Shown here: positions 26,701 through 36,544 of the stretch, one piece after another
Position numbering within the stretch: the first letter of the stretch is position 1
How the letters are laid out: each line of letters begins with the position of its first letter
NCBI GenBank assembly: GCA_964057225.1
Contig: OZ059898.1
Location: 12,301,767-12,365,766, forward strand
Source of the DNA: Auanema rhodensis
Lineage: Eukaryota; Nematoda; Chromadorea; Rhabditida; Rhabditidae
Length of the DNA: 64,000 bases
Direction of reading: 5' to 3'
The notes under the pieces: model-generated
Databases searched by the model: none
Seen by the model: only the letters and a program-made list of their open reading frames with translations
Told to the model about the DNA's origin: nothing
Program-made: the position numbers and the translations under genes

Positions 26701-26757
26701 AAATAACATAAGTAATAATGAGAGTAGAAACCATATTTTTGCTGCCGATGCATCCAT
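23748..26757 (-). CDS. Single-pass receptor tyrosine kinase
   Basis: Eighteen exons on the minus strand (first 26757-26616, last 23826-23748) join in frame to 644 residues. In order: signal peptide (about 1-25), a ~230-residue Cys-containing extracellular part with no domain I can name, one membrane segment (about 259-283) followed by basic KRKGRQ, a juxtamembrane stretch, and a kinase domain from about 340 to 615. Kinase landmarks are the glycine loop GTVFHGAFSNV (347-357), VAVK with K388, a helix-C Glu in KEMELMK, HRDLAARN (D488, tyrosine-kinase type) and DFG at 506-508. The APE motif is replaced by AME. The layout recalls the small nematode-specific receptor kinases (KIN-16-like), but the subfamily is inferred. 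A TAG acceptor 17 nt before the ATG suggests trans-splicing. The catalytic residues look intact, so activity is plausible. Confidence 0.9.
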
Positions 26758-27763
26758 TCTCCCAATCACACGGCCTACATTAAAGACTATGCATGCTTTC
26801 ATAGACCACTCATTGAATATCAACTTGTTATCAGATTAGGACAAGACTTAACAAGCCGAATTTTCTTTTTGATGGCTTAGGTACACATTTTCTGATAATA
26901 TTGTATCATCTTTAGGAACCACATCACTGACAGCTCGTTTGTAGACAAATGTGAAACTGTGCACCTTGATATATAGTTCTGGTTTCTCATAACAATTTTC
27001 TATAACTAATTGATTTTTCTTATCAATTTAGATGCCTATCTCTCTATCTGTCTGGCCATTTTTTATATTCTGATACATACATTTATTTTCTCTTAAACTG
27101 TTCAAATAGTTTTCCGCTGATACAAATAAATGTTGAAAAACTCAAGTGATATGACTTTGTAATCTTCTGCAAATATGATATTAATCTTTGTATAATTAAT
27201 AAGACTTCATTTAAATTAAAAGCAATTCTCTATTGTTTCTTGTAGTATATTGTTTATTTTCTTCTTAAATATATAATCACTGTCTCTTTCCATATAATAA
27301 TGTTGACCAATGATTCATAATAGTATTAGTCTTAATTATTTTCAAAATGTTGTTTGATGTTTTTGATTAACAATTTTTTTATCTCTGATAAAATATTTTT
27401 CAAAGCAAAGTAGAAAACTAAACTTTAAAAAAAAAGAAAAGCATTTTGAACTTCTGAATGACATTATATACTCAAATTAGCATATAGCACAACTCCGATT
27501 GTTCACGTGTATCACGTTAACAAACTCATTTAATATTTTGAGGCAGATCAGATCGGTTGGATAGATAGATAACAATACAATTTGAACAGAGAACGCTCAA
27601 TTTGTTCCTGTGTGAGGTGGATTATAACATTCTTTTATAGTTGTAACCAGCTTATTGACAGAAATAGCAATCATGAGATGTCACCTTGTATACTGAGAAA
27701 TAAGTCATTCATTTCTTATGGTCACAAGCACTATGTTTCAACATGCCGGACAACATATTTTGG
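26758..27763. other. Intergenic, promoter side of the kinase gene
   Basis: AT-rich, with no exon seen between the kinase start and the 3' end of the next minus-strand gene. The + strand frame at 27582-27926 overlaps that gene antisense and is taken as its shadow. Confidence 0.6.
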
Positions 27764-28198
27764 TCACAATTGCAAAGAAGTAACGGGCAGAAATTCAACA
27801 GCAACCGAAGGAAGTGTATCAAATCGATGTTTCATACACCACAATCCATTTCGTTTACACATTGTCCCTCGTGTGTTTTTGAATGTATGCCAGTTACCAG
27901 TCTTGTTTCCAGATTCATCTTCATAAAAAGTTATAGTAATGCATTCAAACTTGTAATTTTGAGATAAAAGTCGTAAACTCATAGTTTGATCACCCAAAAC
28001 AATTTTGCTAAGCTAGTTCCAACTGCTCTTTCAAATACGTGACTTCACGTGAGATTGAGCGCCCAAAATTTGCGCCGCCCTATTTATCACAGTTGTTAGG
28101 GTATTTCTTCGATTTCCAATAATTATTTTAACAAATCGGTGTTTCTTTTCCTGCAGCAAATCTGCTAAGAGGTGCATCTGCCAAGCTCGAACTTCCAT
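27764..28198 (-). CDS. Unidentified small gene, divergent to PCCA
   Basis: An ATG at 28198 (minus) opens 50 codons to 28049. A GTGAAG...ACTAG intron of 36 nt in phase 0 then leads to exon 28012-27764 with about 80 more codons. The second part reads like a beta-rich, Cys-containing protein (KFECITITFYEDESGN, then TMCKRNGLWCM). The stop is TGA at 27764-27766. A further 37-nt intron (27767-27731) could replace the last residue with a short Cys-containing tail ending at 27709. The N-terminal part is basic and helical with no clear signal peptide. I recognise no family. Its introns would be the shortest in the window, which lowers confidence; the second exon alone could be the true gene. It is transcribed away from PCCA across a gap of 367 bp. 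Confidence 0.5.
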
Positions 28199-28565
28199 TA
28201 AATCTTTGGTTCATTCAAATCAAGTTAAATCTCTTATTATTTGACTTCCACGATTTTTGTGATAAGAGTTCGTCTCATGTATGCTAACGTAGGCTTTTGA
28301 TCAATCGTTATGTTTTCAAGGAAACCTTATCATATTAATGATATAACGGGCATGCTTTTTTTGAGCTATTTTCAATTTTAAATGTTATTTCTTCAGTTTA
28401 TTTTCTTGTACAACCCATTGCAACTTAAACTTGGATGTAATTCCTCCTTCTCATTGCGAGAGCTCTTTCTCTCAATTTCTATCTCTTTCTTTTTAGCTTT
28501 GCTGCTTATCATTTCATTTGTTTTTCAATCACATAGTTCCATTATTATTAATTTCAGTATTAGGC
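28199..28565. promoter_or_regulatory. Divergent promoter region, PCCA and small minus-strand gene
   Basis: The 367 bp between the two start codons must hold both promoters if the minus-strand gene is real. The right end carries an ATTTCAG acceptor at 28551-28557, 8 nt before the PCCA ATG, suggesting spliced-leader addition. Confidence 0.4.
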
Positions 28566-31401
28566 ATGAGATTATTAAGCGGGTTACCATTGCGACTGAT
28601 CAGTTCTGCCTCACCTCAGAACAACAGCTTGCGTCTGTTAAGTGCATCATCCTCTAAATACCAGAGGTTTAGCAGACATTTCGTGTAAATCGATGATTTT
28701 TAAAAATTTAGGCCCGTCGATCTCAGAGAGGGGCGTGAGCTCTATAACACTTGCCCCCTTGACTACAATGAGGGTAAATTCGAGAAAATCCTTATTGCCA
28801 ACAGAGGTATTGAATCCGGATGAGGAATTAAATTCATATAAAATTGTATTAAGGAGAAATTGCCTGTCGCGTAATCAAAACTGCTAAAGCTATGGGAATT
28901 AAAACCGTTGCTGTTCATTCTGATGTAGACAGCGGTGCTTTGCATGTAAAAATGGCTGATGAAGCTGTTTGCATTGGAACTGCTCCAACTTCTGAATCAT
29001 ACCTCAGAGCTGACAGAATTTTGGACGCTGTTAAAGATACTGGTGCTCAAGCTGTAAGAAAGAAAATTACAACAACAACAAAAACTTTTTTTCTTCAGGT
29101 TCATCCCGGTTATGGATTCCTCTCTGAGAACACTCATTTCGCTGCCGAGCTTGAAAAGGCTGGAGCTGTTTTCATTGGACCTAACTCCAAGGCTATTCTG
29201 GATATGGGAGACAAGATCCACTCTAAGAAAGTTGCCGCTGCTGCTAAAGTTAATATGATTCCTGGTTATGACGGAGAAATTGCTGATGAGCAAATGTGTA
29301 TTAAGGTTGATCTCTAAGAAGTACCGGTTTTTTCAAATATTCTTTTTTTTTACAGGTAGCCAATGAAATCGGATATCCTGTTATGGTTAAGGCTTCCGCT
29401 GGTGGTGGAGGAAAAGGTATGAGAGTTGCTTGGAATGACAAGGAACTTGTGGAGGGATTCAGGTACTAATGTTCCAAATTTCATCAATATTTGTGTTATC
29501 TAGACTTTCCAAGCAAGAAGCTGCTTCTTCCTTCGGAGACGATAGAATGCTTGTTGAGAAGTTCATTGATAACCCAAGACATATTGAGATGCAAGTACTC
29601 TGTGACAAACATGGAAATGCTCTCTGGTTAAACGAAAGAGAGTGCTCCATTCAGAGACGTAACCAAAAGGTTATTGAGGAAGCTCCTTCTCCATTTGTTA
29701 CCCCCGAAATGCGTGCTAAGATGGGAGAACAATGTAAGCTGAAACTAAACTGCTCAATTAAAATAGCTTCATATTTTAGCTGTCCAACTTGCTAAAGCTG
29801 TTGGATATGATTCTGCTGGTACTGTTGAATTCCTTGTTGATTCCAAGAGAAACTTCTATTTCTTGGAAATGAATACTCGTCTTCAGGTTTTCAAATTTTT
29901 TTAGTAATTTCCAATATGTATTCCGTAAAGGTAGAGCACCCAATCACAGAATGCATTACTGGAATAGATATTGTCCAACAAATGTTAAGAGTTGCTTATG
30001 GTCATAAGCTTCCTTTGACTCAAGCTCAAGTTCCTCTTAAGGGATGGGCTTTCGAAAGCAGAGTCTACGCTGAGGTAGATTTTATTTTGAAATCTTTTTT
30101 ATTAATTGGTATTTGAAGGATCCTTACAAAGGATTTGGTCTTCCTTCTATTGGACGTCTTCATCGTTATGTTGAGCCACACAATGTTGCCGGAGTCCGTT
30201 GTGATTCTGGAATCAAGGAAGGCTCTGAGATCTCTATCTACTACGATCCTTTAATCTGCAAGGTATTATTGATTGTATGTTTGAAAAATAATCAGTATGA
30301 CTTTAGTTGGTTACCTATGGTGAGAACAGAAGTGAAGCTTTGGACAGAATGACTGACGCTCTCGATAACTACGTTATTCGTGGTGTAACTCACAACATTC
30401 CATTATTGAGAGATGTATGCCAAGAAAAGAGATTCCGCGATGGTAACATCACCACTAAGTATCTTCCCGAAACTTACCCTGAAGGATTCCAAGTAAGCTA
30501 CTATTCATAATTTCAATGGTTAATACCCAATTTTCTACAGGGTGCCTCTCTTAATGCTGGTGAACAAAACACCGTTATTGCTCTTGCCTCTGCTTTGAAC
30601 GCCAGAAAGCTTGCTCGTGCTAAGAAGTTCCTTAATCAAACCCGTCAACAGTCTACCACCACTGAGCCATACAAGCTCAGTTACAAGTTAATCAACGTTT
30701 CCATTCTGTGCTAACCAAGATCTTCTAGATTTGTTGTTGAGCTCCCAGCTAAAGAAAACGAAGAGAAGATCAGACACAATGTTGAAGTTTATTTCAAGAA
30801 TGGAAATGAGAACAATGCCCGTGTCCTTGTTGATGGAAAGAAGGTACTTTCATATTTTGAGAACTTTTGTAATTTTTCGTATTGTTAAGGTCAAGATTAA
30901 TGGAGATCTCAATCTCGCTCAACCAGTAGTCCGTGTTGAAGCTGATGGAAAGCAATTGTGTTCTCAAATCATTAGCAAGAAGGCTGGAGAAATTACAGTT
31001 TTGTTCAAGGGAACTCCATTCAAGGTTAAGGTCTTGCCCGATACCGCTATTGAGTATTTGAAACATATGAAGGAGAAGCCAAAGGTTTTAGAATTGATGA
31101 AACAGAAGGAAATTTATTGGAAATATTATAGGTTGATCTTTCTTCTGTCGTTCTTGCCCCTATGCCTGGTGCCATCAAGAATGTTTCCGTTAAAGTGGGC
31201 GATATGGTTTCTGAAGGACAAGAACTTGTCGTTATCGAAGCCATGAAGATGCAAAACAGTCTTCACGCCGGAAAGACCGGAAAGGTAGGATATCGTACAA
31301 GTAAAAACTCAGATTTGTTATATCCATTTTAGGTCAAGTCTGTTAGCGTTAAGGTAGGATCCACTGTTGATGAAGGAGAACTTCTTGTTGAGTTAGAATA
31401 A
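28566..31401 (+). CDS. pcca-1: Propionyl-CoA carboxylase alpha subunit, mitochondrial
   Basis: Fifteen exons (28566-28684, 28727-28806, 28854-29053, 29099-29305, 29356-29462, 29504-29733, 29780-29886, 29931-30074, 30119-30262, 30307-30492, 30541-30686, 30729-30843, 30890-31084, 31132-31284, 31333-31401) give 733 residues, the usual family length. The N-terminus is Arg/Ser/Leu-rich without acids for over 30 residues, a mitochondrial presequence. Then come the biotin carboxylase domain ([19 protein letters not shown]-grasp loop [20 protein letters not shown]), the linker domain and a C-terminal biotinyl domain with EAMKMQ; K699 is the biotinylated lysine. The enzyme carboxylates propionyl-CoA to methylmalonyl-CoA with the beta subunit, in branched-chain amino acid and odd-chain fatty acid breakdown. 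Close resemblance to nematode and human PCCA separates it from pyruvate and acetyl-CoA carboxylase. Intron 1 uses the CTCAG acceptor at 28726; a nearer one would leave only 27 nt. Confidence 0.97.
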
Positions 31402-31681
31402 GTTTGTAATTGCTTATTGAGATTTATTAATGATATGCATCTTTGAAAAATTGTGTTTGGTTATATCACCGGTTATTGTTATTTTGTACAAAAGAGTATG
31501 TGATTTGTATCGACTAGTTTTTGTTTTTTTTTAATTTTGTCATAATTAGATGTTGGAGATATATTTTTTAAAATTTTAAATCCATAAAGTTCTAACTCAT
31601 ATGAATGTTACACCTTAATGTTCGTAATTCGAATACTTGAGAAGCACTCATTTCTCCACTATATGTTTATTCAAGCTCAAG
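31402..31681 (+). other. Intercistronic region PCCA-NSE2
   Basis: 280 bp, AT-rich, with no AATAAA. It ends in two AAG acceptor-like sites (31673-31675 and 31679-31681), the second directly abutting the NSE2 ATG. Confidence 0.6.
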
Positions 31682-32422
31682 ATGGATATTGATTTGAAAA
31701 CACAAATGGCGGCACTAACAAATTGTATCACAGCTGTACAAGGTATTCGATATTTTGATGAGAGTCAAATGAAACAAATGAAAGATCGTTTGAAACAAGT
31801 GGAAGCTGCCATGGGCGTAGTAAGTTTTTAGGTTATTTTGGTAAAACCTTTCAGTTCTAGATTGAAAGATCATTAGCCACAAAGAGCGAGATTAATCAAA
31901 GTAATATAATTGACGAAGACAAATTAACCAAACTTCAGATAGAAATGTATGAAATGGAACAGTAATATTTCAGAACAACTTTTTTTAGAGATTCTCGAAA
32001 GCCTACGGTTCATTCCAACAAAAATATCCAAAAGCTCATCAAGAGCTTAAAGGTAGTTGATCTTAAATGAAAAGATTTAGGATTTATAATGATCTTTTAG
32101 CCAAGCTCTCGTCCTGAAATTGAGGAAGACGACATTCAAGAGGAAGTATTCAATTATGTGAACAAAGATCCGCTGACAAAGAAAGCAATTCAACATCCCG
32201 TCAAAAACAAGGTTGTTTATCTATTTTTAATCATAGTTTGAAATTTTGTTGCAGGTCTGCGGTCACGTTTATGATAAGGAAACGATTCGAGAATTCATTA
32301 CTAACTTGGAGAAGAAACGATTGCTCCGTCAATGTCCTCAGAGTGGCTGCAGAAATAGGAAGAATCTGGTCATGGATGACATGATGGACTTCCCGGAATT
32401 TTTTGATTTATGTAAAGATTAA
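31682..32422 (+). CDS. nse-2: SMC5/6 complex SUMO E3 ligase NSE2/MMS21
   Basis: Five exons (31682-31819, 31861-31961, 31989-32052, 32101-32211, 32255-32422) join in frame to 193 residues, a typical size. The N-terminal half is helical with coiled-coil character, the part that docks on the SMC5 arm. The C-terminal SP-RING begins with NKDPLTKKAIQHPVKNKVCGH; its zinc ligands are Cys and His of VCGHVYD, and Cys of QCPQSGC. It ends in an acidic DDMMDFPEFFDL tail, as in the family. NSE2 sumoylates SMC5/6 and other targets during repair of DNA breaks and stalled forks. It lies 280 bp behind PCCA on the same strand, with an acceptor next to the ATG, so co-transcription is possible. Confidence 0.92.
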
Positions 32423-32926
32423 ATCAACCTGTAATTTGATCAAACCCCGATCTCAATCTCTTCTTATTGTGCGATTCTTGTACGTCTCTCGCTCCTTTTT
32501 GTCTCGAATTCTCTCATCATCTGATAAAACTCGTGACGTTGCAAATTCCAATGCTTCACACTACACTCTGTTTACGTGGAGCTGTGTAACTATTGCTCTA
32601 ATGTTAATATCCGTGCATCGCCATTCTGAAGTTCCAGATTTTTGTAATATTTTTCATTTATAACAATTATTTATAATCATTAAACGAGATCAAATCTGTA
32701 TGGTTTATAGCTGTGTGCAACTAACTAATTTAATTTGAACGTTTATGAACCACTCCAACGAATCTATAGTAAGAATCTAAAAATGTAAAAATTAACATTT
32801 GGATCTATGAATAAATCAAACTTCTTTATTCTTGAGTTCCTTCATTATACAGGTATTCAACCTTGTATCTTTCATATTTAGCTAAATATATTAATACGTC
32901 CAGGTAAGTGTATAAAAATTCATTAT

Positions 32927-32945
32927 CTACCGCGCCCGCGAAAAG
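32927..32945. promoter_or_regulatory. E2F-like site, copy 1
   Basis: CTACCGCGCCCGCGAAAAG, with reverse strand CTTTTCGCGGGCGCGGTAG. The TTTTCGCGGGCGC core resembles the TTTSSCGC consensus of E2F/DP factors. It stands out as almost the only GC-rich word in 1.1 kb of AT-rich DNA and recurs exactly 249 bp downstream. Confidence 0.5.
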
Positions 32946-33175
32946 TTTTCAGACTGAATTTTTGGTAAAGCAAAAAAATATTGCTGCCTTCTAGTTGTCC
33001 GGTTCCTGCTTCATATAGTTGTAGTTTAGTCATCAAAAATCGAATACCACTATACTTCTCAACGAATATGCGTCAAAACTAAGCTATAAATCAATTAATT
33101 GATCAATTAATGATACCAAATCTGGATATATCTGATTATGGTTAATTGTTAAATGCTCTTAGATTCATTTGAAAA

Positions 33176-33194
33176 CTACCGCGCCCGCGAAAAG
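33176..33194. promoter_or_regulatory. E2F-like site, copy 2
   Basis: An exact 19-bp copy of the motif at 32927-32945, in the same orientation, 396 bp upstream of the DCN1 ATG. The flanks are unrelated, which argues for selection on the motif and against a recent duplication of the segment. Confidence 0.5.
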
Positions 33195-33560
33195 CTTTCT
33201 TCATTAATAATCGTCGGCATCGTAATTTTACGTATTCTAACAAAGTTCAGTTCGCTCTCTTTTCTTATTAACATAGTAATTAAACTATAATAACATAATA
33301 TTCCATAGTTTGGTGATAATACAATGAGTACTGAAGATCTCGAATGTGCTCGTTTCCGTGAATTTTAGCTCAATAACTGTTCAATATTTTAATAACATCA
33401 TCAATGTTGTAATCTTCTGAATTTAGTGATTGCTTGTTGGCTTTCATCCTGGCTCACCCGGAATCTAAACGGATTAGGCTATCATCTTTAAATAACCCCC
33501 AAACTGTTTTTCACCAACTGAGGTAGCATTAACTTACATTAAAACAGTATGTAAAGATTT

Positions 33561-33570
33561 TTTTAAACAG
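33561..33570 (+). promoter_or_regulatory. Trans-splice-like acceptor of DCN1
   Basis: TTTTAAACAG with an upstream T-run ends 19 nt before the DCN1 ATG at 33590, with no upstream coding exon to pair with. It is the clearest spliced-leader acceptor in the window. Confidence 0.55.
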
Positions 33571-33589
33571 AGCCTCCACATTAACTGCA

Positions 33590-34697
33590 ATGAGCCGAAA
33601 TATCAGGAATGATAGAGAAGCTAAAGTAATATTAATAATATGAAAAATATGATGATTATATAAAATTTAGATCAAAAACTTTATGTTATGCACTCAACAA
33701 TCAGAACATATGGCTCTGACCTTTTTAGGCCGTTCCAATTGGAACATGGATATGGCCGTAGATTTGTTCTACCAGGTTTGGTTTTGAAAAATTAAAAACA
33801 ATGAACAAAAATAGAAATAACAAGAACACTTTCTTACTAATATATTACAGCAAAATGCTGTTGCCGACAAGTATAAACTAGATGGTCTTTTCGACAAGTA
33901 CGCTAATGGTATATCTTAAATAAAACAGATTCCCATTCATTTGGTTGATTTACAGATGCCAGAGACGATGTTGGTCCACAAAGAATCGGACCCCATGGAA
34001 TGCAAAAGCTATTGAACGATCTTCACCTAGATCCCGCCGATAGACGAGTACTTATCTTAGCATGTAAACTTAAGGTTTGTTCTGTAAATGAAAACTTAAA
34101 GCTAGAATAAACAATTTAAGGCTGAAACTCAATGTGAATTCAGTTGGGAAGAATGGCAGAACGGGTTATCCCTATTGGGGTATTTTAAAACTTTTCAACT
34201 CCTTATTATTCTTATGATTTATAGAGTAGATACTATTGAAAAATTAAGTGAAAAACTAAGTCAATTAGACACGGGTCTCACTGATCCGCCGGCTTTCCGT
34301 AATTTATATCACTTTGCGTTTACTTATGGCAAGCCAAGTGGACAGCGAAGTATGGATTTAGAAACTGCTATTGCATATTGGAAAATATTATTTAAAGATC
34401 AGGTAGAATTATGTTCTCGCTTTCTATTTTTATTTCAATTTCTATACAGTTCCCCTTAATGGAACAATGGGAACGTTTCTTATTATTAGAAAGACGTGCC
34501 ATATCAAGGGACACATGGAATCTTTTATTAGATTTTTGTTTGAATATACGACCAGGTAGTTTTATTGATGATTTTTGCATTTTATTTCCTTTCTAGACCT
34601 AACGAATTATGATGAAGAAGGAGCCTGGCCTGTACTAATTGATGAATTCGTGGAATTTGTTCGGAAGGAGTTGAACTTGCCTCGTCCCAACGAGTAA
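33590..34697 (+). CDS. dcn-1: DCN1-like NEDD8 E3 ligase (DCUN1D)
   Basis: Eight exons (33590-33625, 33671-33775, 33851-33908, 33956-34074, 34121-34179, 34225-34402, 34450-34555, 34597-34697) join in frame to 253 residues, the family size. An N-terminal UBA domain ([21 protein letters not shown]) is followed by the PONY/potentiating-neddylation domain: [12 protein letters not shown], the FSWEEW segment and the C-terminal DAD patch with [21 protein letters not shown]1 binds the NEDD8 E2 Ubc12 and the cullin WHB domain to speed cullin neddylation, which activates cullin-RING ubiquitin ligases. AATAAA occurs 45 nt after the stop. The LAMTOR5 gene follows 350 bp downstream. Confidence 0.95.
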
Positions 34698-34742
34698 AAC
34701 CAAAACTTTCAAAAGCAGCCTTGAAATCATTTAGCTCATGTA

Positions 34743-34748
34743 AATAAA
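34743..34748 (+). terminator. Polyadenylation signal of DCN1
   Basis: AATAAA, 45 nt after the DCN1 stop codon. Confidence 0.65.
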
Positions 34749-35047
34749 TAGATGATGCGCGTGTCTCTCCTCGAAGTGATGTTAAAAACCCGAAATAGAC
34801 GATTCTCAGCTATTTTTCAGCGTCTTTTCGCCGACTATTTCGAAATAATATCCGCCTTTTTAAAGAAATTTGTGCCGCTCTTTATGAACTTTTGTTGTAT
34901 TTTTGTGAATTTATTCTCGATGAAGTCATTGTCATCAAATTGCATATAAATTGATTGTTTTAATTTGTTATAATGTTTTTATCATCTAATACTTCAATAG
35001 CAACTGGAAAAGTTTTTAATAGCATTTTAGGAAGCTTATATCGAATT
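34749..35047. other. Spacer DCN1-LAMTOR5
   Basis: Non-coding. The 65-codon + strand frame at 34752 is not supported by splice signals or recognisable composition. A CATTTTAG acceptor ends at 35030, 17 nt before the LAMTOR5 ATG. Confidence 0.6.
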
Positions 35048-35454
35048 ATGGAGGCTGATTTAGAAAAAGTAGTCCAGGTTGCGTAAGTTTCTCTTTGATC
35101 AATATTGTTACAAATTTTCTTTTTAACAGAATGTCTAATCCGGCATGGCAGGGAGTAGTTGTCAGTGATTTAAATGGCTTACCCTTAGCTTCAAGAGGAT
35201 CTCTCACAGTTTGTTTCTCAAACGTATTATTAAACTATTTCTATGCACTTTAGGGTTCAACAGGTGTGATGGCAGCAGAGTTTTTGAATGTAGCTAAGCA
35301 ACTAGAGCCATCTTCGACAGAATCTCCCGTCGTTTGTATAAACGGAGATACTTCTAAGGTTTAATTCAAATATTCTCGTGAACACTAGTTTCCTTTTCAG
35401 CTATATTTCTCACAGTCTGGAAATGTCATTATTGCCTCACATTCTTCTGCCTAA
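35048..35454 (+). CDS. lmtr-5: Ragulator subunit LAMTOR5
   Basis: Four exons (35048-35082, 35130-35208, 35254-35358, 35401-35454) join in frame to 90 residues, against 91 for the human short form. The product is a single roadblock-type domain: start MEADLEK, then VVVSDLNGLPLASRG, a central helix and PVVCINGD followed by two beta strands. LAMTOR5 is one of five Ragulator subunits that anchor Rag GTPases and mTORC1 signalling at the lysosome. No signal peptide or membrane segment is expected or seen. It lies between DCN1 (350 bp upstream) and URM1 (202 bp downstream) on the same strand, each with its own acceptor before the ATG. Confidence 0.9.
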
Positions 35455-35656
35455 TCGTAATTACCGTATTCAACATCGTATTAACCAGGAGTAGTCTTTT
35501 GTCCAACTCATAATGTGCTGTGATTTACATTGATTATATATATATATAAATATAAATGTTCTATTTTCTGTCTTTACCTAATGGATCTTTTCATGTATTC
35601 ATCAGTTTCCGTATTTTAATCAAGTTCATTCATAAGCTTCAAGAATAGGTATTCAG
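35455..35656 (+). other. Intercistronic region LAMTOR5-URM1
   Basis: 202 bp, AT-rich, no AATAAA, ending in GGTATTCAG directly against the URM1 ATG. That spacing and acceptor are what a downstream operon gene would show. Confidence 0.55.
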
Positions 35657-36165
35657 ATGACAACATTACCCCCATACAATGAGATGAAATTCAATCTTGA
35701 ATTCACTGGTGGAGCTGAATTCCTTTTTGGCAACCAGAAATCTCATCAAGTTTGTCACTGATATATTCGTTTATACCTCCTTGTTAAGGTTGTCGTGCCA
35801 AGAATTGCTCATCCATTTACAATCAAGGTACTGATTAGATGGATAGGAGAAGTTATGTTGAAGGTAGTTTTTCATGTTGAATTAATTTTTCCTAAGATTT
35901 TTGTTTATTTTTTGTCAAATAAATTAAGTTTTAGTTTCTAAAATTATTTTAACTTCAGGATTGTGATACACCAGAGATGTTTATTGAGGGTGATTCTCTC
36001 CGTCCAGGAATTCTTGTTTTGATCAACGAGTGTGATTGGGAACTTCTCAATTACGTAATATTAATTTTTGAGTATTATGTTTATTCATTTACTGTATTAC
36101 AGGAGAATACTGAGTTAAAAGATGGAGATCTCATCACATTCATCTCTACCCTTCACGGAGGATAA
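35657..36165 (+). CDS. urm-1: Ubiquitin-related modifier 1
   Basis: Four exons (35657-35749, 35789-35863, 35959-36054, 36103-36165) join in frame to 108 residues. The beta-grasp fold shows [15 protein letters not shown], then [12 protein letters not shown], then [20 protein letters not shown], and the required C-terminal diglycine in FISTLHGG, with the stop directly after. URM1 is thiocarboxylated by the E1-like MOCS3/UBA4. It serves as sulfur donor for 2-thiolation of wobble uridine in Lys, Glu and Gln tRNAs, and also as a protein modifier. The ATG follows an ATTCAG acceptor without a single spacer base, so the 5' UTR would be only the spliced leader. It is the last identifiable gene of the + strand cluster. 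Confidence 0.97.
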
Positions 36166-36544
36166 ACCGTACTTATTTGCCATGGGTACAATTGCATCTC
36201 GTTGACATCATTTTTCATCATTTAATTTTTTGTTTTTGTTGTTTTCATACTAAAACTATTTTCCTAGTCTACTATGAATATATTGTTGCTTAAATACGCA
36301 TGGAAATCAACCGGTCTTATGCACATTCGGGTAAGAAATAACACAAGATACGTGGAACTACGCAAATTACGTGAACATGAACTATAAAATGAATGCTTTC
36401 GCGAGCACCATAATCCAAATACCAAAATTTCTATCAAATGAATACCTTGAAACTATTTCATTCATGTGCGAGCATATTTAGTGGAACAATTTCTTTAAAA
36501 GGAAAGTTATTCTGATTTTCTTCAAATCGCAATTCTTGAATTTA

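Larger units (their letters stand above)
32423..33589. other. Spacer NSE2-DCN1 with duplicated GC-rich motif
   Basis: 3' UTR of NSE2 (AATAAA at 32810-32815) and upstream region of DCN1. A 14-codon frame at 33325 (MSTEDLECARFREF) and a minus-strand frame near 33400-33470 are open but have no support. The notable content is the repeated E2F-like motif. Confidence 0.6.

Noticed and set aside
28685-28711. A 27-nt first intron in PCCA
   Set aside because: A CTCAG acceptor at 28726 gives a 42-nt intron in the same frame, in line with other introns here.
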